A DNA stretch of 64,000 nucleotides from Mycobacterium sp. ENV421 (GCF_002887815.1 NZ_PDHO01000001.1:400579-464578), one strand, 5' to 3'; shown: positions 54,113 to 62,653, counted from the stretch's first letter. Translations and numbers: made by a program. The notes: generated from the letters alone by a model not told the origin.

Positions 54113-54742
54113 ATGTTGGGACAGCTGTACGACGACGCCCTCGACGGTGAGCGATGTTGGTTGCGCCACGGCGACGGCCGACGGCACCCGCTTCCGGTGC
54201 GCAGCTGGCTGGGCGGTCAGGACGCCGACAGCGTGTTCGACGCGGCCATCGTGGCGCTGTGCGACGGTCCGACGATCGACTTGGGTTGCGGCCCAGGACG
54301 TTTGGTAGCGGATTTGATCCAGCGCGGTATTCCTGCCCTTGGTGTCGACCAGTCGGCGACGGCGGTCCGGCTCGCACGGCGTAGCGGTGCACCGGCGTTG
54401 CTGCGCGACGTGTTCGAGCCGCTACCGGGAACCGGCCGCTGGCAGACGGTGCTGTTGGCCGACGGGAACATCGGTCTGGCCGGTGATCCGCGCCGGGTTC
54501 TGCGCCGGGCCGCGGAGTTGCTGTGCGCCGGCGGTCGTTGCGTGGCCGAGTTCGACCCGGGCACAGCCGGGGTGCGGACCAGCTGGGTGCGGTTGGAGTC
54601 GTCGAACAACATCGGCCCGTGGTTCAAATGGGCCTCGGTGGGTGTGGACTGCGCGGCCGCGCTGGCCGAAGAAGCTGGATTGACGTTGGTCGGGATTCAC
54701 CCGATCGGCGGGCGTGTGGTGGCTACACTCACGCTGACGTGA
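54113..54742 (+). CDS. Class I SAM-dependent methyltransferase
   Basis: A 209-residue methyltransferase with motif I as IDLGCGPGRLV near residues 55-65 and the acidic end of strand 2 in GVDQSATAV. The central LLADGNIGLAGDP segment is characteristic of a group of actinobacterial members beside DUF2064 genes. ATG 54113 follows the preceding stop without a gap. Its own stop overlaps the next gene (GTGA). Acceptor unknown. Confidence 0.88.
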   Translation: MLGQLYDDALDGERCWLRHGDGRRHPLPVRSWLGGQDADSVFDAAIVALCDGPTIDLGCGPGRLVADLIQRGIPALGVDQSATAVRLARRSGAPALLRDVFEPLPGTGRWQTVLLADGNIGLAGDPRRVLRRAAELLCAGGRCVAEFDPGTAGVRTSWVRLESSNNIGPWFKWASVGVDCAAALAEEAGLTLVGIHPIGGRVVATLTLT

Positions 54743-55872
54743 CGCCGCAGATGGGATCCACCACGAAGGCCACTTCCTTGCGTGGTACAGCAGTGACGGC
54801 TCGGGTCGGGGTCGCGCTCGGTGTCGCCGTGGCCGTCTGCTTCGGCACGGGATTGATCAGCCACTTCATCCAGCATCCGCAACCGTGTTTGTTGTGGCCG
54901 ACGCGCCCGGTCTGGCTCTATCAGCTGACCCAGGGCCTGCACGTCATCTCGGGTATCGCCGCGATCCCGCTGCTGCTGGTCAAGCTGTGGTCGGTGTACC
55001 CCAAGCTGTTCGAACGGCCCATCATCGGCGGGCTGACCCGGCAGATCGAGCGGGCGTCGATCCTGGTTCTGGTGGGCTCGATGATCTTTCAGCTGTCCAC
55101 CGGCGTCATGAACATCGCGCAGTGGTATGCGTTCAAGTTCTTCTTCACCACCAGCCATTACGCGATGGCCTACGTCGCGGCCGGGGCGGTCCTGGTGCAC
55201 ATCGGGGTGAAACTGCCGGTGATCCGCCGGGCTCTCGGCGAGCCTCTCGAGGAGCCGCCCACCGGTGAGCTGCGGGTCGGTCCCAGCCGGCGCGCGGTGC
55301 TGGCCGGCACCTGGCTGGCCGTCGGCGCGGCAACGGTAGTCACAGCGGGGCAGACGATTCCGTGGCTTCGGCGGGTGTCCCTACTGGCCCCGCGGTCGGG
55401 CGAGGGCCCCCAGGGTGTGCCGGTGAACCGGTCGGCGTTCGCCGCCGGGGTGCTCGGCAGCGCGCGCTCGCCGGACTACCGGCTGACCATCGTCAACGGT
55501 GCCGCCGTCACGGCGATGACCGTCGACGAGCTCGCGGCGATGCCGCAAACCACCCATCGGCTTCCCATCGCGTGTGTGGAGGGCTGGAGTGCCACCGCAG
55601 ACTGGACTGGTGTCGTTCTCGCCGATCTACTCAAAGCTGTTGGTGCCAAGGCTGATTCCGATGTCCGGATGATCTCGCTTGAACCGCCGGGGCCGTACTC
55701 GCGCACCGTGCTGCCCGCGCGGCACACCCGTGATTCACAGACCCTGATTGCGCTGAAGCTCAACGGTCAGACCCTCGACCTCGACCACGGTTATCCGTGC
55801 CGGCTGATCGCCCCGACGAGACCAGGTGTGCTGCAGACGAAATGGCTGTCCAGAATTGAGGTGGTGACGTGA
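54739..55872 (+). CDS. Molybdopterin-dependent (sulfite oxidase fold) membrane oxidoreductase
   Basis: A 377-residue protein in two parts. The N-terminal half (about 20-165) has four hydrophobic helices of a cytochrome b561-like layout with histidines in SHFIQHP, GLHVISG and TSHYAMAYV. After a linker with a twin-arginine-like SRRAVLAG come residues 210-375, a sulfite oxidase-like molybdopterin domain with the molybdenum-ligand Cys279 in PIACVEGW. The fusion suggests electron transfer through the membrane from an extracytoplasmic Mo centre. GTG 54739 overlaps the methyltransferase stop. Substrate unknown. Confidence 0.88.
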   Translation: MTPQMGSTTKATSLRGTAVTARVGVALGVAVAVCFGTGLISHFIQHPQPCLLWPTRPVWLYQLTQGLHVISGIAAIPLLLVKLWSVYPKLFERPIIGGLTRQIERASILVLVGSMIFQLSTGVMNIAQWYAFKFFFTTSHYAMAYVAAGAVLVHIGVKLPVIRRALGEPLEEPPTGELRVGPSRRAVLAGTWLAVGAATVVTAGQTIPWLRRVSLLAPRSGEGPQGVPVNRSAFAAGVLGSARSPDYRLTIVNGAAVTAMTVDELAAMPQTTHRLPIACVEGWSATADWTGVVLADLLKAVGAKADSDVRMISLEPPGPYSRTVLPARHTRDSQTLIALKLNGQTLDLDHGYPCRLIAPTRPGVLQTKWLSRIEVVT

Positions 55873-56387
55873 CGTCCGCCCGGCTTTTCCTGGTGGCGCT
55901 CGGGGTGGCGCTCGGCGTCTACGGTGTGGTGCTGGTGGCGGACAACTCGACCGACGTCATCATCCGCATCGTGGTGTGGGCCTTGATCGGTGTGCTGCTG
56001 CACGACGCGGTTTTCGCGCCGGTGTGCGTTGCCCTCGGGTTCGCCGGCCGGCGTCTCCTGCCGCACAAGTGGTGGACGCCGGTGCTGGTGGCCGCACTCC
56101 TCACGGTGGTCCTTGTGCTGCTGGCGATTCCGGTCTACGACAAGCCCGGACTGCATCTGGACAATCTGACGGTGCTCGACCGCAACTACGAGACCGGCTT
56201 CTGGATTGCGCTTGCCGTGGTCTGGGGCGCGGCACTGCTGTATCTCGTCGGTGACCGGGTGCTACCAGTTGGTCAGGATGAAATGGTTGAGCAGCAGCGC
56301 GCCGATGATGTTGAGACCCAGCCACCATCGGTGGGCCCAGACGGGCAGCAGGGCACCGGCGGCGGTGAGCCACACCTCGAACGGTAG
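55869..56387 (+). CDS. Membrane protein of the molybdo-oxidoreductase cluster
   Basis: A 172-residue protein with about four helices (residues 5-22, 30-50, 66-88 and 112-132) and a polar 40-residue C-terminal tail. GTG 55869 overlaps the preceding stop by four bases, so it is translationally coupled to the oxidoreductase. Its last 126 bases, which encode the polar tail, overlap the 3' end of the convergent Rv0541c-like gene; this is one of the longest coding overlaps in the window. No family recognised. Confidence 0.75.
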   Translation: MTSARLFLVALGVALGVYGVVLVADNSTDVIIRIVVWALIGVLLHDAVFAPVCVALGFAGRRLLPHKWWTPVLVAALLTVVLVLLAIPVYDKPGLHLDNLTVLDRNYETGFWIALAVVWGAALLYLVGDRVLPVGQDEMVEQQRADDVETQPPSVGPDGQQGTGGGEPHLER

Positions 56388-57617
56388 CCAGATCCGTTCG
56401 GTCTCGGCTTTCGACAGCATCGACAGGTCGGCGAACAGGATCGCGACCAGGGCGGCCAGGACCAGCAGGTGCAGCCCGGAGCGTCGTTTGATCGCGGCGA
56501 TGTCGAATACCCGGCCGATGCCGGCGACGCTGCCCAGCCCGATTGCGCACACCACCGAGGCCAGGTTGGCCCAACTCCAGTACTGGAACGGCCGGTTCAG
56601 CGCAATGCCCTGCCAATACCGCTGCTGCACAAGGGTGTAGCCGTCGAACCACCAGAAGCCTGCGATCGCGAACACGCCGACCACCGCCAGTGCGCCCAGC
56701 GCCGCCGGAATCAGTACCCGAACCGCGCCGCGCCACGACGTCGCGCACATCAGGACGGCGACTGCGGGCACGGCCATCAGGGCCAGCCCGTAATTGAGGA
56801 AGATCGCCCAGCCCAACACCAGGCCGGCTGCCACGGCGACCAGCAGGGGCCGGCGCACCGTCCGGCGAACGGCCAACGCCAGCAACGCGATTCCCCACGC
56901 GGCGACACCCGCGAAATAGCCGTCGGCGGACACCGCGATCCAGATCGCGGTCGGTGCGACGGCGACGAACGGCGCGACCAGGCGTGCCGTCTGCTCACCG
57001 TTGAGTGCTCGTACCGCGACCACGATGGCCGCCGCTGCGGACGAGCCGACCAACAGACACCACAGGCCGGCCCACGCGCCGCCGCCGAGGCCGATGCGAT
57101 CGAGCCAGACGAACGTCAGCAGCGCCCCCGGCGGATGACCGGAGACGTGGGTGATCCACGAATTCGGTTGGAAATCCAGGATCCGGCTGGCGAACGTGCG
57201 GACCGCTACCGGGATGTCGGTGATCGTCGGAACCTGATTGAGGTATTCGTGCCGGGCGGTGAGCCGGCCTGCGAAGCCGCGCTGCCAGCCGTCGATCATC
57301 GCCAGGGAGAACGCCCAGAGCATCGACGTCGCCCACACCGTGAGCGTCAACGCTCGCCAGGGCAGCCGCCGCGCGAGCGTGGTGCCCCAGATCACGGCCG
57401 CCACACCGATGAGGATCGCCGGTACGGTGCCCCAGCCGACGTGGGCGTTCCACCACCCGAAGATCGGTGCGGTGTCGGCGAAGCTCTTGATTTGGGCGGG
57501 GGAGCTGTTGATCAGCGGGGTGACGAGGCCCAGATGAAGGTGCGGAACGACGAACGCCGCGATCACCAGCAGCACGCCGACGGTTACCGCGACCGCTTCC
57601 TTGCGACCGATGCTCAC
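56262..57617 (-). CDS. Large integral membrane protein (Rv0541c-like)
   Basis: A 451-residue polytopic protein with about ten to twelve helices. Loop motifs include WITHVSGHPPGALL and DGYFAGVAAWG, reminiscent of GT-C or mannosyltransferase-like membrane enzymes, but no clear DxD acceptor motif is seen and I do not assign an activity. GTG 57617 has GGAG five bases upstream; the open frame further 5' has no usable start codon at the expected point (a GTC). H37Rv Rv0541c has almost the same length. Confidence 0.82.
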   Translation of the reverse strand: MSIGRKEAVAVTVGVLLVIAAFVVPHLHLGLVTPLINSSPAQIKSFADTAPIFGWWNAHVGWGTVPAILIGVAAVIWGTTLARRLPWRALTLTVWATSMLWAFSLAMIDGWQRGFAGRLTARHEYLNQVPTITDIPVAVRTFASRILDFQPNSWITHVSGHPPGALLTFVWLDRIGLGGGAWAGLWCLLVGSSAAAAIVVAVRALNGEQTARLVAPFVAVAPTAIWIAVSADGYFAGVAAWGIALLALAVRRTVRRPLLVAVAAGLVLGWAIFLNYGLALMAVPAVAVLMCATSWRGAVRVLIPAALGALAVVGVFAIAGFWWFDGYTLVQQRYWQGIALNRPFQYWSWANLASVVCAIGLGSVAGIGRVFDIAAIKRRSGLHLLVLAALVAILFADLSMLSKAETERIWLPFEVWLTAAGALLPVWAHRWWLGLNIIGALLLNHFILTNW

Positions 57618-57735
57618 AAGACTCCAGCGTACGGGCGTTGCCGGTGATAGCAGCCGCGAGATCGACGACAGGGTTGTGACATCACGAGATTCACAGCCGT
57701 GATGTGGATTTCGGTGCCGGGCACACCCGGCGGGG

Positions 57736-58137
57736 TCAGTCGCCCCAGGACGTCCACTGATCGACATCCACCGCGATCACCGGGCCGTCCAGCGGAACAT
57801 ACTGGTACTGGGGGTATTTCGCGCGCAACAGTTCATAGCCGCGTTCGCATACCGAATCGTCGTGGTGGATTGCCGCGATGCCGTCGGCCCGCACCCACCA
57901 CAGCTGCAACCAGTCGTCGTCGTAGTGGTCCACCAGGATGCTCACCCGCGGGTTGGCCTCGATGTTGGCCAGCCGCCGCAGCCGGTGAGTGGTTTTCGGC
58001 TTCCCGTCCACCGCGGTGTAGATGGTGGACTCGGCCACCGCGAACACGATCGGCACCACGTGCGGGGGGCCGTCCGGTGTCACGGTGGCGAGCCTGGCCA
58101 CCGCCGCGGCGGCGAATCGGTCGACGGGTTCGGTCAC
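57736..58137 (-). CDS. F420-dependent PPOX-class protein (TIGR03668-like)
   Basis: A 133-residue split beta-barrel protein of the FDOR-B/PPOX group. It has [22 protein letters not shown] at the N-terminus (split at residue 13-34), and the [23 protein letters not shown] segment that contacts the flavin or F420. The C-terminal [10 protein letters not shown] is the usual ending of the family. GTG 58137 overlaps the alpha/beta hydrolase stop. Substrate unknown. Confidence 0.88.
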   Translation of the reverse strand: MTEPVDRFAAAAVARLATVTPDGPPHVVPIVFAVAESTIYTAVDGKPKTTHRLRRLANIEANPRVSILVDHYDDDWLQLWWVRADGIAAIHHDDSVCERGYELLRAKYPQYQYVPLDGPVIAVDVDQWTSWGD

Positions 58138-59003
58138 GCCTGGGTGGCGGGCTGCTCGATGTCGGCGCCCGCCGTGGTGGCGATGAAGTCGTCGATCAGG
58201 TCGACTACTTCCATCGGGCGCTCCACCTGGGGGAAGTGTCCGACGCCGGCCAGCACTTCGAGCCGGACGTCCGGCCGCGTCTCATGCGCGGAGTACGCGT
58301 GCTCGACGGGAATGATGGCGTCCTGATCGCCCCAGATGACCATGACCGGCATGGTGGCGACGTGCAGTCGGTTCAAGGCGCTGACGGCCTGCCCGCGGTA
58401 GTCGACCACCGAACGCAGCGTGCGCAGGAACGCCTGCCGCGTCTCGGCATCGGCGAAGGAACTGTAGGCGTTCCAGATCTCCCCGCCGCGCGGCGAGGTG
58501 ATGCCGAGCTTGCTGAACAGCGACCGCACCTTCTCACCGGCGGCGAGCACCGGCGGCGGCGCGATGATCGGCATGATCAGCTCGGCGCCGGGCGCGGAGA
58601 GCAGTCGCAATGTCCATCCGACGTCCGGGCCCAGCCCACCGCTGTTCATCAGGACCAGCCGCCGGCAGTAGTCGGGGTGCTGATAGACGAATTGCATGGC
58701 GATGCCGCCGCCCAGTGACTGCCCGACGACGGTGGCGTGTGTCACGCCGAGTTCGTCGAGCAAGTCGCGCAGAAACACCGCGAACGCGCCCAGCGAGTAG
58801 TCGCTGCGCGGCTTGTCGGAACGCCCGTGGCCGGGCAGGTCCGGGGCGATCACCCGGTATCGGCGCGACAGCGGGCGCATCATCTGGCGCCAGGTCTGCG
58901 AGCTGCCGGCCATGCCGTGCAGCAGCAGGATGACGTCGCCCTGGCCTTCGTCGAGATAGGCCACCTGGTCACCGTGCAGGTCGAGAAACTTCAGCTCGTC
59001 CAT
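58134..59003 (-). CDS. Alpha/beta-fold hydrolase
   Basis: A 289-residue hydrolase with the nucleophile elbow VGQSLGGG (Ser96), oxyanion-hole [10 protein letters not shown] near residues 29-38, the acid in WGDQDAIIP and the histidine in GVGHFPQVE. Similar proteins in mycobacteria sit beside menaquinone or MenH-like steps, and proximity to menE makes a MenH-type 2-succinyl-6-hydroxy-2,4-cyclohexadiene-1-carboxylate synthase worth testing, but the motif set is generic. ATG 59003 is standard; the stop overlaps the PPOX gene. Confidence 0.88.
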   Translation of the reverse strand: MDELKFLDLHGDQVAYLDEGQGDVILLLHGMAGSSQTWRQMMRPLSRRYRVIAPDLPGHGRSDKPRSDYSLGAFAVFLRDLLDELGVTHATVVGQSLGGGIAMQFVYQHPDYCRRLVLMNSGGLGPDVGWTLRLLSAPGAELIMPIIAPPPVLAAGEKVRSLFSKLGITSPRGGEIWNAYSSFADAETRQAFLRTLRSVVDYRGQAVSALNRLHVATMPVMVIWGDQDAIIPVEHAYSAHETRPDVRLEVLAGVGHFPQVERPMEVVDLIDDFIATTAGADIEQPATQA

Positions 59004-59042
59004 ACTCTTCTGTCCCCTCTATGTGGCTGCGTAAACCATTGT

Positions 59043-60191
59043 TCACCAGCCGTAGCCGCCGGGTAGGTCGCCGCCGTTGGCAAACCGCTCGCGGAGCGCG
59101 CGACGGTCGAGCTTGCCGATGCCGCGTCGCGGCAGCTCGTCGAGAATGTGCAGTTCACGGGGGGCGGCCGTCGGATCGAGCGACTCGGCCAGGTGCTCAC
59201 GAATGTCGTCCAGGCTGGGTTCGAGGGCCCCAGTGACAAGCACCACTGCGGCCGCCACCCGCTCGCCGAGCCGGTCGTCGTCGAGACCGAACACCGCGCA
59301 ATCGGCGATCGCCGGGTGCTGCGAGAGCACTGCTTCCACCGGTGCGGGCATCACCGTCAGCCCGCCGGTGCTGATGCCCTCGTCGACCCGGCCCAGTACG
59401 CGCAGCCGGCCGTCCTCGTCGACGGTGCCCAGATCATCGGTCCGGAACCAGCCGGCTTCGGAAAACGGATTGGGAACGGGCGGATTGCGATAGCCCAGCG
59501 CCAACGTCGGACCGCCGATCACGATGCGACCCTCGCCCGGCTCGGCACCATCGTCCAGCCGGATGGTCACCCCGGTCAGCGGGACGCCGTCGTACACGCA
59601 TCCGCCGGCGGTCTCGCTGGAGCCATAAGTCCGCACCACCGTGATTCCGGCTGCCGCCGCACCGTCCAGAACCGGCCGCGGCGCGGGCCCGCCACCGAGC
59701 AGCACGACGTCGAGTTCGGCGAGTGCCGCGGTGGCCTCGGGGTCGAGCAGCACCTTGGCGAGCTGAGTGGCAACCAGCGAGGTGTAGCGCCGCCCCGATC
59801 CCAATTGTGCAATGGCCGTGGGTAATTGGGTGACATCGAAGCCTGCTGAGACGTCCATCTCGACCGGCACCGTGCCGGCCTGCAGGCTGCGCACCAGCAC
59901 CTGGATCCCGGCGATGTGATGCGTCGGCAGCGCCAGCAGCCAGGTCCCCGGGCCGCCGAGGTGATCCAGGGTGGCCGATGCGCTGGCGATCAGCGCCGCA
60001 GGGGTGAGCATCGCGCCCTTGGGCGTGCCGGTGGTGCCCGACGTCGACACCACCAGCGCGACGTCGTCGTCGATTTCCTCGCCGACTCGCAGGGAGCTTG
60101 TCAGCAACTCGCTCTCACGCAAGTCGCCGGCGGGAATCGGCACCAGGGGCGCGTCGCGCCCGTCGAGCACACCATCCAGGGCGGCCATCAC
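59043..60191 (-). CDS. menE: o-Succinylbenzoate-CoA ligase
   Basis: ANL-superfamily ligase that activates o-succinylbenzoate with ATP and CoA in menaquinone synthesis. The 382-residue protein has the P-loop-like VVSTSGTTGTPKGAML (near residues 50-65), TYGSSETAGGCVYDG, the FRTDDLG hinge region and the C-terminal RRGIGKLDR lysine. It is shorter than the roughly 500-residue family because the N-terminal lobe is reduced, as in Rv0542c. ATG 60191 is used; GTG 60194 is next to it, and neither has a ribosome-binding site. Confidence 0.94.
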   Translation of the reverse strand: MMAALDGVLDGRDAPLVPIPAGDLRESELLTSSLRVGEEIDDDVALVVSTSGTTGTPKGAMLTPAALIASASATLDHLGGPGTWLLALPTHHIAGIQVLVRSLQAGTVPVEMDVSAGFDVTQLPTAIAQLGSGRRYTSLVATQLAKVLLDPEATAALAELDVVLLGGGPAPRPVLDGAAAAGITVVRTYGSSETAGGCVYDGVPLTGVTIRLDDGAEPGEGRIVIGGPTLALGYRNPPVPNPFSEAGWFRTDDLGTVDEDGRLRVLGRVDEGISTGGLTVMPAPVEAVLSQHPAIADCAVFGLDDDRLGERVAAAVVLVTGALEPSLDDIREHLAESLDPTAAPRELHILDELPRRGIGKLDRRALRERFANGGDLPGGYGW

Positions 60192-60238
60192 TGACTGCGC
60201 CGAGGGGCCGGGCGGAATGGCGAGCGCTCGCAGAGTGG

Positions 60239-60541
60239 TTATTCGACGTCCTCACTGTCCCGTGGATCGTCCAGCGGCCAGCCGTAGTTCGCCAGCCTGT
60301 CATGGACCCGATCGATGTCCTCCGGAGTGGGCAGCGCGTCGGTGATCTCAGTGATCAGTACCCCGATGTCGATGTGGTCGAACGCGCCGCGCTCGAGCAG
60401 TGCGTTGGCCACCGCGATGACCTCGTCGTCGCTCAACCTCCGCCGCAGCAGCGCGAACAGCGGCACCTGGTCGGGGTGCGGGACCCCGTCGGGGTAACCG
60501 GCTTTGATCCAGGCCACGATTTTGGTGATGAAGTTGGTCAC
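60239..60541 (-). CDS. DUF3349 protein (Rv0543c-like)
   Basis: A 100-residue small helical protein: KIVAWIKAGYPDGVPHPDQVPLFALLRR followed by DDEVIAVANALLER and a C-terminal YGWPLDD. It matches the DUF3349 fold solved for Rv0543c, whose function is unknown. GTG 60541 has GGGAG nine bases upstream, fixing the start. A paralogue encoded at 62345-62653 shares the GYP-GVP, RRLSDDEV-like and WPL motifs. It lies 47 bases upstream of menE on the same strand. Confidence 0.9.
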   Translation of the reverse strand: MTNFITKIVAWIKAGYPDGVPHPDQVPLFALLRRRLSDDEVIAVANALLERGAFDHIDIGVLITEITDALPTPEDIDRVHDRLANYGWPLDDPRDSEDVE

Positions 60542-60591
60542 CGCAGCATCTCCCTTGCGGGGGGCGTGTGGGCGCCCTGTGGAATGCACGA

Positions 60592-60597
60592 ATTCTA
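60592..60597 (-). promoter_or_regulatory. -10 element of the DUF3349-menE transcript
   Basis: TAGAAT on the minus strand, 50 bases before GTG 60541, is a consensus-like mycobacterial -10. A leader of about 40 bases with a ribosome-binding site would follow. Confidence 0.45.
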
Positions 60598-60667
60598 GTC
60601 GGCATCGAATTGCCGCGCCTACGTTGTACCCCCGATGCGTCGGCCCCGAGAAACGGCGTAAGGCTGG

Positions 60668-60673
60668 TAGGTT
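60668..60673 (+). promoter_or_regulatory. -10 element of the pitA leader transcript
   Basis: TAGGTT lies eight bases before ATG 60682, so transcription would start at the leader ORF and not at pitA. Confidence 0.5.
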
Positions 60674-60681
60674 AACGACCG

Positions 60682-60774
60682 ATGAACACCTGCGGGACGT
60701 TCGCAAATGCCCAGTTCGAGGACTTTTGGCAACTGGTCAAAGTGCCAAAGCACCCAGCAGAATCTGTGTCATGA
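60682..60774 (+). CDS. 30-aa leader peptide overlapping the pitA start
   Basis: ATG 60682 opens 30 codons (starting MNTCGTFANAQFEDFWQL) that end in TGA 60772-60774, overlapping the pitA ATG at 60771 as ATGA. The ATG is eight bases after a TAGGTT -10, and pitA itself has no ribosome-binding site, only CAGCAGAATC upstream. The simplest reading is a leaderless leader peptide whose translation delivers ribosomes to pitA. It has one cysteine (position 4) and two phenylalanines beside a tryptophan; no family known. Confidence 0.6.
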   Translation: MNTCGTFANAQFEDFWQLVKVPKHPAESVS

Positions 60775-62027
60775 GCACGGAGATGATCATCCTGGTGTTG
60801 TTGATTGCCACGGCGCTGGCATTCGATTTCACCAATGGATTCCACGACACCGGCAATGCCATGGCGACATCGATCGCCACGGGCGCGCTCAAGCCCAAAA
60901 CTGCGGTGCTGCTGTCCGGGCTCCTGAATCTGGTGGGTGCGTTCCTCTCGGTCGAGGTGGCCGTCACCGTGACCACGTCGGTGCTGAAGGTCCAAGACGG
61001 TAAGACGGGTCACCTGCTGCCGGGCATCTCGTCCTCGACGGGATTGACCATCATCTTCGCCGGCCTTATCGGCGGCATCCTGTGGAACCTGATGACGTGG
61101 CTGTTCGGCATTCCGTCGAGCTCGTCGCACGCGCTGTTCGGCGGATTGATCGGCTCCGGTCTGGCGGCCTTGGGCTCCGCCGGCGTCAACTGGTCGGGCG
61201 TCACCCAGAAGGTCCTGCTGCCCGCGGTGGCCTCACCGTTGATCGCCGGTTTGGTCGCCGGCTGCGGTACGTGGCTGGTCTACCGCATCACCCGCCGGGT
61301 ACTGGCAAGCCGGCGGGAGACGGGCTTCCGATGGGGCCAGATCGCCACCGCTTCCCTGGTCTCACTTGCGCACGGCACCAACGATGCACAGAAGACGATG
61401 GGCGTCATCGCGCTGGCTTTGATCACCACCGGCCACCTGACCGGCGACGTGAAGAAGGACGGCCTGCCGTTCTGGATCATCTTCAGCTGCGCGCTGGCGA
61501 TCGGCCTTGGCACCTACATCGGCGGCTGGCGTGTCATCCGCACGCTGGGCAAGGGCTTGGTCGAAATTGAGTCGCCACAGGGCCTTGCCGCCGAAGCCTC
61601 CTCTGCCGCAGTCATTCTCACCTCCAGCGCTGCCGGTATGGCGCTGTCCACCACGCACGTCGCCACCGGCTCGATCCTGGGCAGCGGTGTCGGCAAGCCG
61701 GGTGCCGAGGTGCGCTGGGCCGTCGCCGGTCGCATGGTGGTGGCCTGGCTGATCACGCTGCCCGCCGCCGGGCTGGTGGGTGCGCTCTCGTACTGGCTGT
61801 CCGCTCTGGTCAAGGACATCAGTGGTTCGCAGCTGATGGGCGACGGCCTGATCTTCCTGATCCTGGTCGGGCTGTCGGGCTACATCTGGTGGCGCGCCCA
61901 GCAGCAGAAGGTCGACCACCGCAACGTCAACGCCGATTGGGATACGTCGACCAACTCCGTGGTGCCTGCCGAAGTGCGGGCGGCCACCGGGGACGCGAAG
62001 CCGGCCGAACCCACCGCCTCGGTCTGA
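60771..62027 (+). CDS. pitA: Low-affinity inorganic phosphate transporter PitA
   Basis: A 418-residue Pit-family secondary transporter that imports metal-phosphate with protons. About eleven helices are predicted; the duplicated family signature occurs as FDFTNGFHDTGNAMATSIATG (split across residues 17-37) and SLAHGTNDAQKTMGV near residue 200, each with the GxND/NGxHD core. A polar C-terminal tail of about 45 residues follows. ATG 60771 overlaps the leader ORF. In H37Rv pitA lies on the same strand as menE; here the block is inverted relative to it and heads a three-gene operon. Confidence 0.96.
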   Translation: MSTEMIILVLLIATALAFDFTNGFHDTGNAMATSIATGALKPKTAVLLSGLLNLVGAFLSVEVAVTVTTSVLKVQDGKTGHLLPGISSSTGLTIIFAGLIGGILWNLMTWLFGIPSSSSHALFGGLIGSGLAALGSAGVNWSGVTQKVLLPAVASPLIAGLVAGCGTWLVYRITRRVLASRRETGFRWGQIATASLVSLAHGTNDAQKTMGVIALALITTGHLTGDVKKDGLPFWIIFSCALAIGLGTYIGGWRVIRTLGKGLVEIESPQGLAAEASSAAVILTSSAAGMALSTTHVATGSILGSGVGKPGAEVRWAVAGRMVVAWLITLPAAGLVGALSYWLSALVKDISGSQLMGDGLIFLILVGLSGYIWWRAQQQKVDHRNVNADWDTSTNSVVPAEVRAATGDAKPAEPTASV

Positions 62028-62055
62028 TCACCGCGACAAGCCAAAGGAAACGTTG

Positions 62056-62337
62056 ATGACGTACTTCGAATCGATCCTCAAGGTGTTGGTGGTCGGGCTT
62101 GTTCTCGGTGCAGGCCTGCCTGCGCTGTTCGCGTCCGGCATGCTGGCCTACTCGTTCGGCGCCGGCGGCGAAGAAGCCGACCATGTGATCCACAAGCCGA
62201 ACCCGGCCCTGAAGGTCCTGGGGATCGTCCTGTTCATCGTCGTCTCGCTGGTGATCGTGACGGCCGTCGCCTGGATCACCCGGTCGACGGTCATCCACCA
62301 CTTCGGCGTCGACCTCTTCCCGATGCTGAAGAAGTGA
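62056..62337 (+). CDS. Small membrane protein of the pit operon (Rv0544c-like)
   Basis: A 93-residue protein with two helices (about residues 7-32 and 52-75) separated by a polar loop GAGGEEADHVIHKPNP, and a short C-terminal tail. ATG 62056 has AAAGGA seven bases upstream; TTG 62053 is a neighbouring option. It lies 28 bases after pitA and 7 before the DUF3349 gene. Rv0544c accompanies pitA in H37Rv, suggesting a transporter-associated role. Confidence 0.85.
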   Translation: MTYFESILKVLVVGLVLGAGLPALFASGMLAYSFGAGGEEADHVIHKPNPALKVLGIVLFIVVSLVIVTAVAWITRSTVIHHFGVDLFPMLKK

Positions 62338-62344
62338 GATTGCG

Positions 62345-62653
62345 ATGACCATCCAACAGCCCCCCGCGTTTCTCGACAGCGTCCTCGGCTGGTTGCACAA
62401 GGGATATCCGGAAGGTGTTCCGCCCAAGGACTATTACCCGCTACTGGCACTGCTGAAGAGGTCGCTGGCCGAGGACGAAGTGGTGCAGGCTGCCCAGTCC
62501 GTGCTGCGCGCAACGGATTTCGATACTCCTGTCACCGAAGACCAGATTCGCGAGGCGGTCCGCGAGGTCATCGCGAAGGAACCGAATCCCGAAGAGCTCA
62601 ACCAGGTTGCCGCCCGGCTGGCCTCGGTCGGCTGGCCGCTCGAAGCGCACTAG
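62345..62653 (+). CDS. DUF3349 protein, paralogue in the pit operon
   Basis: A 102-residue helical protein similar to the product of 60239-60541: VLGWLHKGYPEGVPPKDYYPLLALLKRSL parallels that protein's KAGYPDGVP...LFALLRRRL, and both end in a GWPL motif. Two members thus flank pitA on opposite strands. ATG 62345 lies seven bases after the previous stop. Its stop overlaps the convergent VOC gene by four bases. Function unknown. Confidence 0.88.
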   Translation: MTIQQPPAFLDSVLGWLHKGYPEGVPPKDYYPLLALLKRSLAEDEVVQAAQSVLRATDFDTPVTEDQIREAVREVIAKEPNPEELNQVAARLASVGWPLEAH

